Origin: Saprospiraceae bacterium
GTDB taxonomy: Bacteria > Bacteroidota > Bacteroidia > Chitinophagales > Saprospiraceae
Direction: 5' to 3'
DNA length: 64,000 nt
Assembly: GCA_026982695.1 (NCBI GenBank)
Contig: JALSGS010000033.1
Span: 62,001-126,000, forward strand
Positions 26,301 to 34,828 of the stretch are shown one piece after another (the first letter of the stretch is position 1; each line of letters starts with the position of its first letter). The notes under the pieces were generated by a model, which saw only the letters and a program-made list of their open reading frames with translations, was not told the origin of the DNA and ran no database searches. The translations under genes and the position numbers were made by a program.

Positions 26301-28862
26301 ATCCGTCACTGTGACTACGTAAGTGCCTGGAGATAATTGCGTGCGCAGCGAATCGCTGCTACCGTCTTGCCACATAAACGCATAGGAAGGGGTGCCGCCT
26401 GAAACCAGGACTGCGATACTGCCATTATTGCTATCCGAACAGCTAATCTCATTAACCACACTGATATCTACTTGTAAGGCTGTGGGTTGATTAATGCCAA
26501 AAGGCAAGGTGACTTCACAACCTTGTGCATCGGTAATTGTGGCTGTGTATGCACCTGCGACTAGATCTGTAAATGCTCCTGTGTTGTTGGTTTGCCCTGC
26601 TACAGTAAAAGTAAAAGGTGCGTTAGGGCCATTCGCAGACAGAAATACGGCGCCATCATTGCCACCACTACAACTGACGTGCTTTAAGGAGTCGAGGTTG
26701 GGTTGGGCATCTGGGCATGGTGGAGTAGTACAGGTAGCACTGCCTGCTAGGCTAGGACACATGTTTGTTACTGCCCGTACTTGTATCTGTACCGTCTGAT
26801 CATAGCTCAACCCAGTAACTATGTGCATGTCCATTGCATCGGCAGGTATCCACCCCGTTTCATCGACATTGACTTCGTAACTGAGTGCACCAGCTTGAGG
26901 TGACCAGGAGAAAGTGACACTAGAATCCGTAATAGAGCTACACTGTACCTCAGGAGCAGCTAGTGCTGGCAATACTTCTATGGTGATGGTGTCGTAGACT
27001 TCACAGCCATAGCTGTCCCAGGCAGTGAGGTAGTATGTAGTAGTGGTATCGGGAGTAGCGATAGGGTTAGGGCAGTCGTCGCAGCTAAGTCCTTCAGCTG
27101 GTTGCCATTGATAAGATATTTTGTAGAGCGGTTCAAAGGTGATGGTCCAGTCGAGTAGTACGCTGTTGTCGAATCCTTGTGCATCATCAATGATTAATAG
27201 TTGCCAAGTGCCATTAGTAGGGCTGTCGCCATCCCAAAGATCGGACCATGGGCCTTCTGGCGCGAAGTTGCCCGTAAAAGGAGCTGCTGATGCAGGAGCT
27301 ACTGGCCCTGGGAAGTTGATGGGGAATGGCGAGTTAGGAGTGAAGCAAGTATTGATATAGTTGTCGCCATCAGCACCATTATCGGTAGAAAGTTCTAAAA
27401 ACTGACCGCCTGGTGCAATGAGAAATATGTCTAGATCGTCGTCCCAAAGAGAGGAGATGTTGAAACATACTGATTGGATCACACCCGGCCCAAGTTCGAA
27501 TGGTTGCACCCCAGCTACTTGTATAGGCGAATAAATAGGGGTAAAGGGTGGACTGATGAGATAATCTTGGGTGTTGGTAAAAGAAGGTGGGTTGGGGAGC
27601 TGAATGGGTAGGGTGCCATCAAGCCATACCGTATCGCCTTGGCAGATCGTCGTGTCAGGGCCTAATTGAGGTGGGGCTAATTCATTGTCGCGCAGGTAGA
27701 TATAAAAAGTATCGCGGTTGCACAAGTCTCGCTGCACGTCCAATGCTATGTATTCGATGTCCTCGTCTATGCTGTCTGGAATGGCAATAAGAGGTACTTC
27801 TAAAATGCTGTCTCCTGCAGGGATGTACAAAGAGTCGGGGATGATCTCATAATCGACACCATTGATGGCAGTGCCAAATATTTGATAGTCTAGGTAAAAG
27901 TTACTTTCTACCGGTTGGGGCATTTTGAAAGTGATGAGCCCTTGCGCGCAATCTTCTGTGATGGTACCATCCAAGCTTGCGGTGGCTACATCCACTTGTA
28001 ACGATCCCGTGCCAAAGCTTTTGGCTTCGAGAAATACACCTGAGTCATAGATGCCGTCGCCGTTATCGGCAATGACGAGCTTAATGGTATAGGTTTCACA
28101 GGGGATCACTACGGCTTCTGCCGTCAGCACAGTGGTGTAGCCATCGTATACGGGCTGAGTGGGTTGTGCATCGTTGTCGATGTAGTATTGGGAGTAATCT
28201 AAAGAGCCGTTGGGTGGAGTACAGTTGGTGATGTTACCCGCACTTCCCACTTGGCCGCTATTGAGGTTATTGATTGTTACGGGAAGGTTGGTGCCTGGAA
28301 TTTGTGCGATGTTGATGGCGTTGTTTGAATAAGGGCCATTGATACCTGGGCCGCTGATGAAAAAACCGAATACGTCGTTAAAATTCGAGCAAGTGTATTC
28401 GGGATATTCTTCTGATCCCCATACATAGCGGAATCTCAGTGTGTCGGCAGTAGGTACGAAGGTAATGGTGTATCGAGCAATATTGAAAGGCGTGCTACTC
28501 GAAATGGCTACGACATCGGGATCTGTAATGACGCTGGAATTGTTGTTGGAGGCAAAATTGCTGCCCAGCCCATCTGCACCAAAGGATGATCCTGTTGTAG
28601 CAGCTAAGCCAGAGGTCATGACAATGCCCCGTTCAATGCCAATTTCATCCGAGCCATTTTTGAAAAAACCTACTGCCAGAGGGTCACCATCGTATTGTAC
28701 AGAAAGTACTTCTACGCCATCGCCTAAGAATACATTGGTGATCAGATTCTCAGGGGTATAGGGGGCTGTGGTAGCAGCTGTGACCTCAATGGGTTGTGCC
28801 TGAGTAAGTGAAATACATAGGATAGCCAGTAAGAGAGATAAAGACAACGTGTAGATGCTCAT
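23361..28862 (-). CDS. Giant T9SS type B surface protein with choice-of-anchor L, P-domain-like and 12 SprB repeats
   Basis: An 1833-residue exported protein (signal peptide 1-22). Domain order: choice-of-anchor L about 25-285 (GSEEYPEYTCSNFNDVFGFF, IADNGDGIYDSGVFLEAKSF); Calx-beta-like about 290-395; proprotein-convertase P-like domain about 425-580 (DDDLDIFLIAPGG ending GTWQLLIIDDAQG); an FN3-like stretch about 640-720; 12 SprB-type repeats about 725-1650; linker; and a type B gliding-associated C-terminal domain from about 1735, VPTAFSPNGDGLNDLL to GILKGNTTLIR. SprB-like proteins are T9SS cargo that sit on the cell surface as adhesins. Start ATG 28862 begins the signal peptide; 28901 would add 13 residues. 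The protein resembles the right-edge adhesin in its anchor-L and Calx-beta opening. Confidence 0.9.
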   Translation of the reverse strand: MSIYTLSLSLLLAILCISLTQAQPIEVTAATTAPYTPENLITNVFLGDGVEVLSVQYDGDPLAVGFFKNGSDEIGIERGIVMTSGLAATTGSSFGADGLGSNFASNNNSSVITDPDVVAISSSTPFNIARYTITFVPTADTLRFRYVWGSEEYPEYTCSNFNDVFGFFISGPGINGPYSNNAINIAQIPGTNLPVTINNLNSGQVGSAGNITNCTPPNGSLDYSQYYIDNDAQPTQPVYDGYTTVLTAEAVVIPCETYTIKLVIADNGDGIYDSGVFLEAKSFGTGSLQVDVATASLDGTITEDCAQGLITFKMPQPVESNFYLDYQIFGTAINGVDYEIIPDSLYIPAGDSILEVPLIAIPDSIDEDIEYIALDVQRDLCNRDTFYIYLRDNELAPPQLGPDTTICQGDTVWLDGTLPIQLPNPPSFTNTQDYLISPPFTPIYSPIQVAGVQPFELGPGVIQSVCFNISSLWDDDLDIFLIAPGGQFLELSTDNGADGDNYINTCFTPNSPFPINFPGPVAPASAAPFTGNFAPEGPWSDLWDGDSPTNGTWQLLIIDDAQGFDNSVLLDWTITFEPLYKISYQWQPAEGLSCDDCPNPIATPDTTTTYYLTAWDSYGCEVYDTITIEVLPALAAPEVQCSSITDSSVTFSWSPQAGALSYEVNVDETGWIPADAMDMHIVTGLSYDQTVQIQVRAVTNMCPSLAGSATCTTPPCPDAQPNLDSLKHVSCSGGNDGAVFLSANGPNAPFTFTVAGQTNNTGAFTDLVAGAYTATITDAQGCEVTLPFGINQPTALQVDISVVNEISCSDSNNGSIAVLVSGGTPSYAFMWQDGSSDSLRTQLSPGTYVVTVTDANGCTQSTSYTLIAPPPLTLFASSEDAQCYGATDGAVFVVATGGIAPYTYQWDSLATNATTSFVTNLPAGTYSVTVTDAKGCSLSTQTTINEPPPIQISFDPTPPSCYNTADGQLLASANGGVQPYAWSWNGGPYQGSPLLTGLSSGWIYASVRDNNGCTSSDSIWISAPDSIAITLTADTVSCFGATDAQLAVVFTNGYSSNDTYTYQWTPAAPADSTIANIGSGTWCVTVSNQNGCIATACTTVVQPDSLNVTAVLSHAGCNDAMDGSIALLPQGGIPPYAYQWSHGNTDSLTTGLGAGTYSVSVIDANSCITTQTYTIEAAAPLEVTLNTTDIACFGQATGAIEVSTSGGSGSYQYQWVGPNGFVATQEDLVQLTAGTYSLTVTDDSLGCTLALTTTLSQPNSALALSTNQPQQWLCHNSNDGYVEVVASGGTPPYSYLWSNGATEQLNAGLTAGTYMLTVTDANGCTAFSEATFYELGPIQITLSQIPPGCHNGSDGQAMVTTIAYGNQVALLDHFTINWNSSPPQVGSQATGLMGGQTYTVTATDTLGCTGTATLTISNPPPISYRLVDIKPVSCPNGSDGSAHVEGDGGVPPYTYIWDAQAGHQTQAKAVNLRAGSYSVTITDANGCTTNTVVVIEQPPQWQVDFQIQHVACYHAQTGSSEVLVSGATPPYTYLWSTGANGTSLEQVTAGTYTLTITDANSCTRVDTAVISAPGDPINATFDVEDATCFGYKDGKIFVFPSGGTPPYVFSVDGRPFLGTSTLLGLAAGHHFVTIRDSKGCEWQSQGVYIDQPDPIIVDLGPDTTITFGDKIRLIPNIIAADSIVRYMWFPNDTTIVQYPNWFRPFVRPLAPTTFELVVEDSNGCRGSDQKAVFVATWRNIQVPTAFSPNGDGLNDLLHVHGDSDVQINLFRIYDRWGEVLFEQAHFSVNDTNVGWDGTFMGQPMPAGTYIWYLEATFPDGSTGILKGNTTLIR
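23935..26715 (-). repeat. 12 tandem SprB-type repeats within the surface protein gene
   Basis: About 12 units of 60-75 codons each share the pattern C-x(2-4)-G-x-x-D/T-G (start), G-G-x-x-P-Y-x-Y-x-W (middle), and AGTYSVTVTDANGC (end). Two cysteines per unit suggest a repeated disulfide. Spacing varies and the units are diverged at DNA level, so this is an old domain array and not a CRISPR. Confidence 0.85.
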
Positions 28863-29212
28863 AGTCACGTAATTTAGCACGGATAGGCATGCATGAGGCA
28901 TTTCGTTGAGCGAAGTTTAGCTGCATGCCAAGCGCTTCTGCATTCCGCTGACACGAAAATAAGTTTCTTTTAATCAAAGAGATGCTAAACTCCTTACACT
29001 GTTGTCGGGATATGACAAGCAAGTTTGTTTTTTGCTAGGTTCGATCAGCTTGTTGTCAAAAAAGCTCGCTACTTTCTTTTAATGCGCTATGCCATTATTG
29101 AGTCTATACCATTTGAGCATAGATCGCTTGATCTGTGATTGCCATAAATTGATCGAAAAATCGCTATGAGTGGCGCATATTCTCGTACTTTCACCTCTGA
29201 AAAAAGTGAGCC
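28863..29212. other. 350-nt divergent intergenic region
   Basis: Lies between the SprB-repeat gene (-) and sppA (+) and must hold both promoters. I see no strong TAnnTTTG box; TACCATTTG near 29108 is only a near match. No hairpin with a T run and no convincing small ORF. Confidence 0.5.
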
Positions 29213-30979
29213 ATGAAGCAATTCTTCAAATTTGCCTTTGCCTCTTGTTTGGGTGTGTTTCTGTTTTTTGTTTTGTTTGGGGTGATTGGCTCAGTGTGGT
29301 TGGGTCGAAGGGCAGCAGCTGAATCTGCAAAGCCAGTCAAACCCAATAGCGTGTTGAAGATCACTTTAGACAAGCCCATCCCAGAGCGTACCAACAACTT
29401 GCCAATTAGCTTTATAGATTTTAAGGAGGAAAAGACTTTGGGTCTTACCGACATCATCAGAACCATTGAAGCAGCTAAGGCCGATGATCGAGTGAAAGGT
29501 ATCTATTTGGAGCTGGATATAGTGCCATTAGGCCTTTCTCAAGCTACTGAACTACGTCGTGCATTGAAGGATTTTTCCGAAGCGGGGAAATTTATCGTTG
29601 CATGGTCAAAAGGCTATACACAGCAAGCCTATTATTTAGCTTCAGTAGCTGATATAGTAGCACTTCATCCTTTAGGGCTCATCGATTTGCGGGGCTTCGG
29701 AGCTGTGGTACCCTATTTCAAACACTTGCTAGACAAGGTGGGCATTCAAATGGAGGTGTTCTATGCGGGCAACTATAAAAGTGCTACAGAGCCGTTTCGC
29801 CTCGATCGCATGAGTCAGTACAACCGCGAGCAGCTACATGCTTATCTGGACCCCGTATCTAAGGCATTTTTGCGAGAAATTGCCCAGGACCGTGGCCTTA
29901 CGCCCTCAGCTATAGAGGCTGCAGTGCAAAACTTCGATGGGCGCGATGCAGAGTTGTGTCTTGAGCGAGGGTTAATCGACGCAATAGTGTGGAAAGACTC
30001 CGTGCGTCAGCTGATTCGTCAAGAGCTCGGATTGGACGAAGCAGATGATATTCCCGTTGTGACGTTGGGGCGTTATTTCCCACATGTAAAAGATGGTGTA
30101 GACTACGACTTAGAAGACCGCATTGCCATTGTGTATGCAGAAGGATCTATCGTTGATGGTGAAGGTGAACTAGGTCAGATTGGCGATGAGCGCTACACAA
30201 AAATACTCAGAGATATTCGCCACTCAAAGCGTGTCAAGGCAGTTGTGTTGCGCGTCAACTCGCCTGGTGGTAGCGCAATGGCATCTGACAATATCTGGAG
30301 GGAAATAAAACTCCTTAAGGAGGCTGGCAAACCAGTAGTAGTCTCCATGGGTGATTATGCCGCATCCGGGGGGTATTACATCAGCTGTAATGCAGATAGC
30401 ATCTTCGCAGAGCCCAATACTCTTACAGGAAGCATCGGCGTGTTTCTCATGATGCCTAATATGTCTGGGCTGTTTCGAGAAAAGCTCGGCATTACTTGGG
30501 ACACGGTGCGCACTCATGAATGGGCCACCCGTTTGACGCCGTATTTTCCCCTTTCGAAAGATGAAACAAAAGTCATGCAGGGGTTGGCTGATAAAATCTA
30601 CGATATTTTCCTGACCCGTGTAGCCGAAGGGCGAGGCATGACTAAGGAACAAGTACATGCCGTAGCACAAGGGCGTATCTGGTCGGGAGCGCGGGCCAAA
30701 GAATTGGGACTAGTCGATGAGATAGGTGATCTCGATCGCGCTATAGAAGCTGCAGCTGCTTTAGCTGGCTTGGCAAAATATCGCATCACGGAGTATCCTC
30801 GTGTGAAAGAACCCCTACAACAGTTGCTCGAAGAGCTGGTAGGGATGGAAGAATCAGATTTGGCGGCAAAGGCGCTACAAAAAGAGCTGGGCGTACACTT
30901 CGATACCTATGAGCAAGTGCGCGCATTGCTCGACATGCAGGGACCGCAAGCACGCTTGCCATTTTGGATCGAGTGGTAG
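29213..30979 (+). CDS. sppA: Signal peptide peptidase SppA, 67-kDa type
   Basis: A 588-residue membrane-anchored serine protease that degrades signal peptides in the inner membrane. One N-terminal membrane helix (about 10-30). The long type has two tandem S49-type domains; the catalytic Lys is in the first (AGNYKSATEPF, K189) and the Ser in the second (DYAASGGYYIS, S385), the same Lys/Ser division as in E. coli SppA. RVNSPGGSAMASDNIW and AEPNTLTGSIGVFLMMPN are further family motifs. Length is standard for the long type. The start ATG is clear. A terminator with a 10-bp stem follows 12 nt after the stop. Confidence 0.93.
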   Translation: MKQFFKFAFASCLGVFLFFVLFGVIGSVWLGRRAAAESAKPVKPNSVLKITLDKPIPERTNNLPISFIDFKEEKTLGLTDIIRTIEAAKADDRVKGIYLELDIVPLGLSQATELRRALKDFSEAGKFIVAWSKGYTQQAYYLASVADIVALHPLGLIDLRGFGAVVPYFKHLLDKVGIQMEVFYAGNYKSATEPFRLDRMSQYNREQLHAYLDPVSKAFLREIAQDRGLTPSAIEAAVQNFDGRDAELCLERGLIDAIVWKDSVRQLIRQELGLDEADDIPVVTLGRYFPHVKDGVDYDLEDRIAIVYAEGSIVDGEGELGQIGDERYTKILRDIRHSKRVKAVVLRVNSPGGSAMASDNIWREIKLLKEAGKPVVVSMGDYAASGGYYISCNADSIFAEPNTLTGSIGVFLMMPNMSGLFREKLGITWDTVRTHEWATRLTPYFPLSKDETKVMQGLADKIYDIFLTRVAEGRGMTKEQVHAVAQGRIWSGARAKELGLVDEIGDLDRAIEAAAALAGLAKYRITEYPRVKEPLQQLLEELVGMEESDLAAKALQKELGVHFDTYEQVRALLDMQGPQARLPFWIEW

Positions 30980-30991
30980 CGCGATTGCAGT

Positions 30992-31042
30992 AAAAAGCCC
31001 TCAGAAATTGCACGTAATGTGTTTCACTTCTGAGGGCTTTTT
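30992..31042 (+). terminator. Terminator after sppA
   Basis: GCCCTCAGAA (30997-31006) pairs perfectly with TTCTGAGGGC (31028-31037), 21-nt loop, followed by five T; a run of five A before the stem makes it work in both directions. Confidence 0.78.
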
Positions 31043-31093
31043 GCATAGAAAAAGTGTGGTCTGTAGAGAAGTGCTAAGATGTGTCGCATAGGC

Positions 31094-31122
31094 AAAAAAA
31101 AAGCCCGATGCTGGCATCGGGC
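31094..31122 (-). terminator. Terminator after the outer-membrane barrel gene
   Basis: On the minus strand GCCCGATG (31122-31115) pairs with CATCGGGC (31110-31103) around a 4-nt loop, followed by nine T (31102-31094). Perfect 8-bp stem, GC-rich. Confidence 0.85.
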
Positions 31123-31217
31123 ACTTTGACAAATCTTACAATTTTAACCAAAACTTACATCAAATTGATAACCAATTATCGTGCCATACGAAAAGTACTT
31201 GTGTTTTTTTTAATGGT

Positions 31218-32582
31218 TTATCGCCCATTTTTTTGATTGACGGCGATGGATATACCGATACGAATGCCACCAGATCGAGCTGTGACAGGGTTGATAGCTA
31301 ATAAAATGTTTTCCGAAAGGATATGCCAACGGATGGGGCCCACCTGAAGCACCATGCCTGCTCCTATACTGAGCTTGCTTCTGTTGCCCCAGCTTATCCC
31401 ACCTATCAATTCGATTGTGCGATTTGGGTGCCAGAAGAGTGAAGTGTTTAGGTGTTGACGTAGCCCTATGTGGTCTGAAATGGCTTGCAAAAAGAAAGCT
31501 GTGCGCAAATACGGGGTCCAGTCAGCGGTAGCACCTATGGTAATTGCAGGCCCTAGTAGGTTGATCTGTACTTTTGAGGGCTGCACTGCGATGGGGAAGG
31601 CTTCTTGGAGTTGTTGCCGCAAGTCGTTGACTTGGTCGTCAAGTGTGGCCGCCTTGTCGTTGCCAGGTTCAAGTGAGAAGCCTTCGAATGTGATTTGCCC
31701 TGTGCCAGCTGTGTAGATGCGTTTAGCATCCGCAGCTGATACAAAGAGAAAATTGCCTAAGTTGTGTGCGGATAACAAAAAAGCCCATCGCGGGTTGATT
31801 CTATAGTTGGCACCTAGATCGAATGCAATGCCTGTGCCATATCCCAGTGGTGAAACAGAGCGCATGTCGTTGGAATCTAGTAGGATAGCATAGGCACCGG
31901 TAGCTGCTACGCTCACTTCTGCTGATGTATTGAGGGCATAGGTGGGAAAAGATTGTTCGTCCGTTTGTATACGTATGTACCATCGATCCAGCGAGAGGGT
32001 ACCAATCGATCGCAATATGTGTAAGCGCCCACCTACTTTAATGCCATCGCCCAAGTAGCGTGCATATCCTATAGAAGCATCAAGGTAATGTTGGGCTGTA
32101 AGCGACTCCTGGTTAAGCATGATGGGTGAGTCGGTGTTCCCGTTTCCATTGGCTAAAAAATTCAATAAGTTAGGACTGTATCCCAGTTGTACTTGGTTGC
32201 GCAAGGCCAACCCCAATGACCAAAAGCCATTGCCTATGCGAATGCCTACGGTGGCCAATTGTAGTGAAGGGGATAACCGTAATTCGTTGAGCGATGGACT
32301 GTCGGTCGCCATTTTGTTGAAGTCCAGATAAAACCGTCCATCGTTGCCTTGGGTGAGCATCTGGCGTAGGCTGAGCGTGCTGTTGCCGCCAATGTACACC
32401 GAGTGCAGTAGCGGCAAGCCTATATACCATTTGTCGTTGTTGGAAAAGGAGGCCGCGTTATATGCTAAGTTTAAGAATGTAAGGCGGCTACCCAAGCCAA
32501 AAGCTGGATTTTGTGCTGGCGATGTGTAGAAAGATACCAGCACATAGTAAGCTAAGAGAATAAAACGCATGGATTGTTGCAT
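31218..32582 (-). CDS. DUF5723-like outer-membrane beta-barrel protein
   Basis: A 454-residue exported protein (signal peptide, MRFILLAYYVLVSFYTSPAQ near the start). The rest alternates short amphipathic strands and turns, such as SLGLALRNQVQLGYSPNLLN, GTGIAFDLGANYRINPRW and KLSIGAGMVLQVGPIRWHIL, ending in repeated strands typical of an outer-membrane barrel. The N-terminal 'ALNPAxG'-like opening (NPAFGLGSRLTFLNLAYNAA) is seen in the DUF5723/PorV-like families. Assignment to DUF5723 is by pattern only. ATG 32582 was chosen; ATG 32570 is an alternative. It is 29 nt after a 694-residue lipoprotein gene on the same strand, so the two probably form a unit at the outer membrane. Confidence 0.68.
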   Translation of the reverse strand: MQQSMRFILLAYYVLVSFYTSPAQNPAFGLGSRLTFLNLAYNAASFSNNDKWYIGLPLLHSVYIGGNSTLSLRQMLTQGNDGRFYLDFNKMATDSPSLNELRLSPSLQLATVGIRIGNGFWSLGLALRNQVQLGYSPNLLNFLANGNGNTDSPIMLNQESLTAQHYLDASIGYARYLGDGIKVGGRLHILRSIGTLSLDRWYIRIQTDEQSFPTYALNTSAEVSVAATGAYAILLDSNDMRSVSPLGYGTGIAFDLGANYRINPRWAFLLSAHNLGNFLFVSAADAKRIYTAGTGQITFEGFSLEPGNDKAATLDDQVNDLRQQLQEAFPIAVQPSKVQINLLGPAITIGATADWTPYLRTAFFLQAISDHIGLRQHLNTSLFWHPNRTIELIGGISWGNRSKLSIGAGMVLQVGPIRWHILSENILLAINPVTARSGGIRIGISIAVNQKNGR

Positions 32583-32611
32583 GGGATTGATTTTTCGATT
32601 TTTGAGAAATG

Positions 32612-34696
32612 TCAAAAACCTTGTTCTAGCTCGAGTGCCGCTTTGATACCCACGCCTATGTCAATTTGGTAGTCGGTATAAAGTGCTACGGGAATCTGAC
32701 CTTGTTGGTAAGAAGCAATTTGTATGCGTGCGAGTATTTGCGAAGATTGGAAGAGTACATCTGCCTGGTCTGCAGTAAGGGTAATAGTCTGGCGCCCGGT
32801 TTGTACAGCCTGTACCCGGCCGTTGCCATTAACAGAAGCGGCAGGGAGTGTGATACCACTTGTCAAAAGTATATCAGTAGTGAGGTCGATCAAATCCATT
32901 GTGGCTTCAAAAGGAAAGCCATTGAGGTAGTCCAGTTGGATATCGGCCTGACGTATTTTGCCTACCAGACTATCTTTAGGTGTAAGTGATAGCGTATCGT
33001 AGACCGTAATTTGGGTAGCACGCAGGTATAAAGGCAAATCAAAAGTGGCGTGAATCAGGAGATAGCTGTTGGGCAGTACGTAGTTGATCATCCCTTGATT
33101 GCCTTGTGGATTGATGCGCCCCGAACTACTGTAAGCAAATCTATTGGGATAAATGCTGAGTAAGTCGACGAGATTGCTATTGTATTTATTTATAACAATG
33201 GCACTGTATAGTGGCTGGCCTGCTTGGCTGAGTGGCGGATAATCGAAAATGAGCGAAGGAGCATTGAGCAAGCTGGTTTGTCCTTGTGGCCCATAGGCTG
33301 TGAGCTCGAGTTGAACTTCCAAGGGAAAGCCAAATGAATTTTCGTATTCCAAAGTCAGGCTGGGACTTTCAAAAAAGATGGGATTGTTCGAAGCATCAAT
33401 GAAACTAAGATCGAGGTCAAGTGTGATTTCATCGGGGGCAATTTGTTTTTCCACTTGTCCGAAATAGCCTTGTGCTTGTGTGATCTCGAGCTGTGCAAAA
33501 TTGAGTTGGATGTGTATGCCGTCATTGGCATCGAATACCACTTGTTGGTTGGTGGGTGGTAAGGCGTTTATGGCCACACTCAAAGGAATGCGGTTGTAGG
33601 GCTGGTCTGTATCTTGCGACAAGTCAATCTGGGCACCACTAAGATCGATACTCTGACTTACCTGTCCCTGAGCAGGTAGTTGAATTACTTGTTGGACGGG
33701 ACTGCCACCTAAAGTGGCAGAAGGCAGTGTGTACTGTACTTGTACGGGAAAGGACAAGCTTGAGCTGAGCGTGTATTGTATTGCGGTGTTATCGCCGAAT
33801 GTAAGCCATGATATGCGTGCGTCGTTGTCTGTCTGTATTTCGAAAAAGGCGTTGTGCTCCAAGTGGAGCATGGGTATTTGGACTAGCCTACTAGAAATCA
33901 GGATGGATTCAAGGCTTATGGAAAGCTTGAGTTGGTCATTTAAGTCGATCAAAGCAGGTCCAGTACTTCCAGATGATTCAATATAGGTAATGCGCAAAGC
34001 CAGGTTGTCGTGCAAGGTCTTTTGTACGATCTGATATTGGATGCTTTGCATCTGCCCTGTAGACACGTTGAATGGCGGCAGTGTGATCGTCTCATTATTT
34101 TCCAGATCGACAAGGGCCAATGTGATTTGCTGCAAATCGAATGGCAATTCATTGACCAAGGTGAGTGTCAATTGGGCTGTGTCGATCTGTATTTGTGAAA
34201 AAGAAGAAGGGGTAGGAATGGCAAAGGGTATTGTAGAAGTACCACTAAAAGGCGGTATAGTACCCATGTTGCCAGCCATTCCCAAAATGAGCGTAGAAAT
34301 AGCTGGATCGCTGAAGTTGTTCATGAGCTCACCCAAGGTAATACTTCGTTGTTCACTTACAGGGGCTAACGTCACTTTGCCTATGGCTTCTTGTTGATCG
34401 AGGGAAGCCGACCAATTGCTCGTGATTTCCGTGGCAATGTCCTTAAAGGATAGGTAGATAGCTGAGTCGCGCCGATATTTAAGGGAAAGAGAGTTATCAG
34501 AATTGGTGGTGAGTAAGCTATCTTGGTCGCTCAGTATGTTTCCCAACACTACGTGAAGTTTCCCTAAAGGAAATGCCAAGGTTGGGTTCAGCTTTACACC
34601 TGCAAAGTCTGTGATCTCTTTTTTCAAACAACTGGAAAAAAATACCATCCCCACTGCCCCGAAAAATAGGGCATGCTTCATACGCATACGGCTCAT
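32612..34696 (-). CDS. Large lipoprotein of unknown function with repeated beta-sandwich segments
   Basis: A 694-residue protein beginning with a lipoprotein signal: hydrophobic segment, then FFSSC with Cys23 (from ATG 34696). I do not recognise a named family. The mature part has several weakly similar segments with the pattern N-x-L/F-P-F/L-x-x-x: VNELPFDLQQITLALVDLEN, SFGFPLEVQLELTAYGPQG and LNGFPFEATMDLIDLTTDIL. These alternate with long hydrophobic strands, suggesting several LEA- or Ig-like beta-sandwiches in tandem. No enzymatic motif is seen. Start ATG 34696 gives a normal lipoprotein signal. Followed 29 nt later by the barrel gene. Together they could form a surface-exposed barrel/lipoprotein pair, an inference from order and localisation signals. 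Confidence 0.65.
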   Translation of the reverse strand: MSRMRMKHALFFGAVGMVFFSSCLKKEITDFAGVKLNPTLAFPLGKLHVVLGNILSDQDSLLTTNSDNSLSLKYRRDSAIYLSFKDIATEITSNWSASLDQQEAIGKVTLAPVSEQRSITLGELMNNFSDPAISTLILGMAGNMGTIPPFSGTSTIPFAIPTPSSFSQIQIDTAQLTLTLVNELPFDLQQITLALVDLENNETITLPPFNVSTGQMQSIQYQIVQKTLHDNLALRITYIESSGSTGPALIDLNDQLKLSISLESILISSRLVQIPMLHLEHNAFFEIQTDNDARISWLTFGDNTAIQYTLSSSLSFPVQVQYTLPSATLGGSPVQQVIQLPAQGQVSQSIDLSGAQIDLSQDTDQPYNRIPLSVAINALPPTNQQVVFDANDGIHIQLNFAQLEITQAQGYFGQVEKQIAPDEITLDLDLSFIDASNNPIFFESPSLTLEYENSFGFPLEVQLELTAYGPQGQTSLLNAPSLIFDYPPLSQAGQPLYSAIVINKYNSNLVDLLSIYPNRFAYSSSGRINPQGNQGMINYVLPNSYLLIHATFDLPLYLRATQITVYDTLSLTPKDSLVGKIRQADIQLDYLNGFPFEATMDLIDLTTDILLTSGITLPAASVNGNGRVQAVQTGRQTITLTADQADVLFQSSQILARIQIASYQQGQIPVALYTDYQIDIGVGIKAALELEQGF

Positions 34697-34828
34697 GGAA
34701 TTAAGCTTGATCAAATGATTAAAAGAACTACTCCAGCTACTAATGCTACAAGATGCATTCCAGATTATACGAATGTAATATAGGGATTTTACTCATGTGT
34801 TTTGTGGGTTGCTTTTAACTTTCATGCG

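Noticed and set aside
23935-26715. Regular spacing of similar DNA as a possible CRISPR array
   Set aside because: Units are about 180-225 nt, diverged, in coding phase and translate to SprB domains; no short identical repeats with unique spacers.
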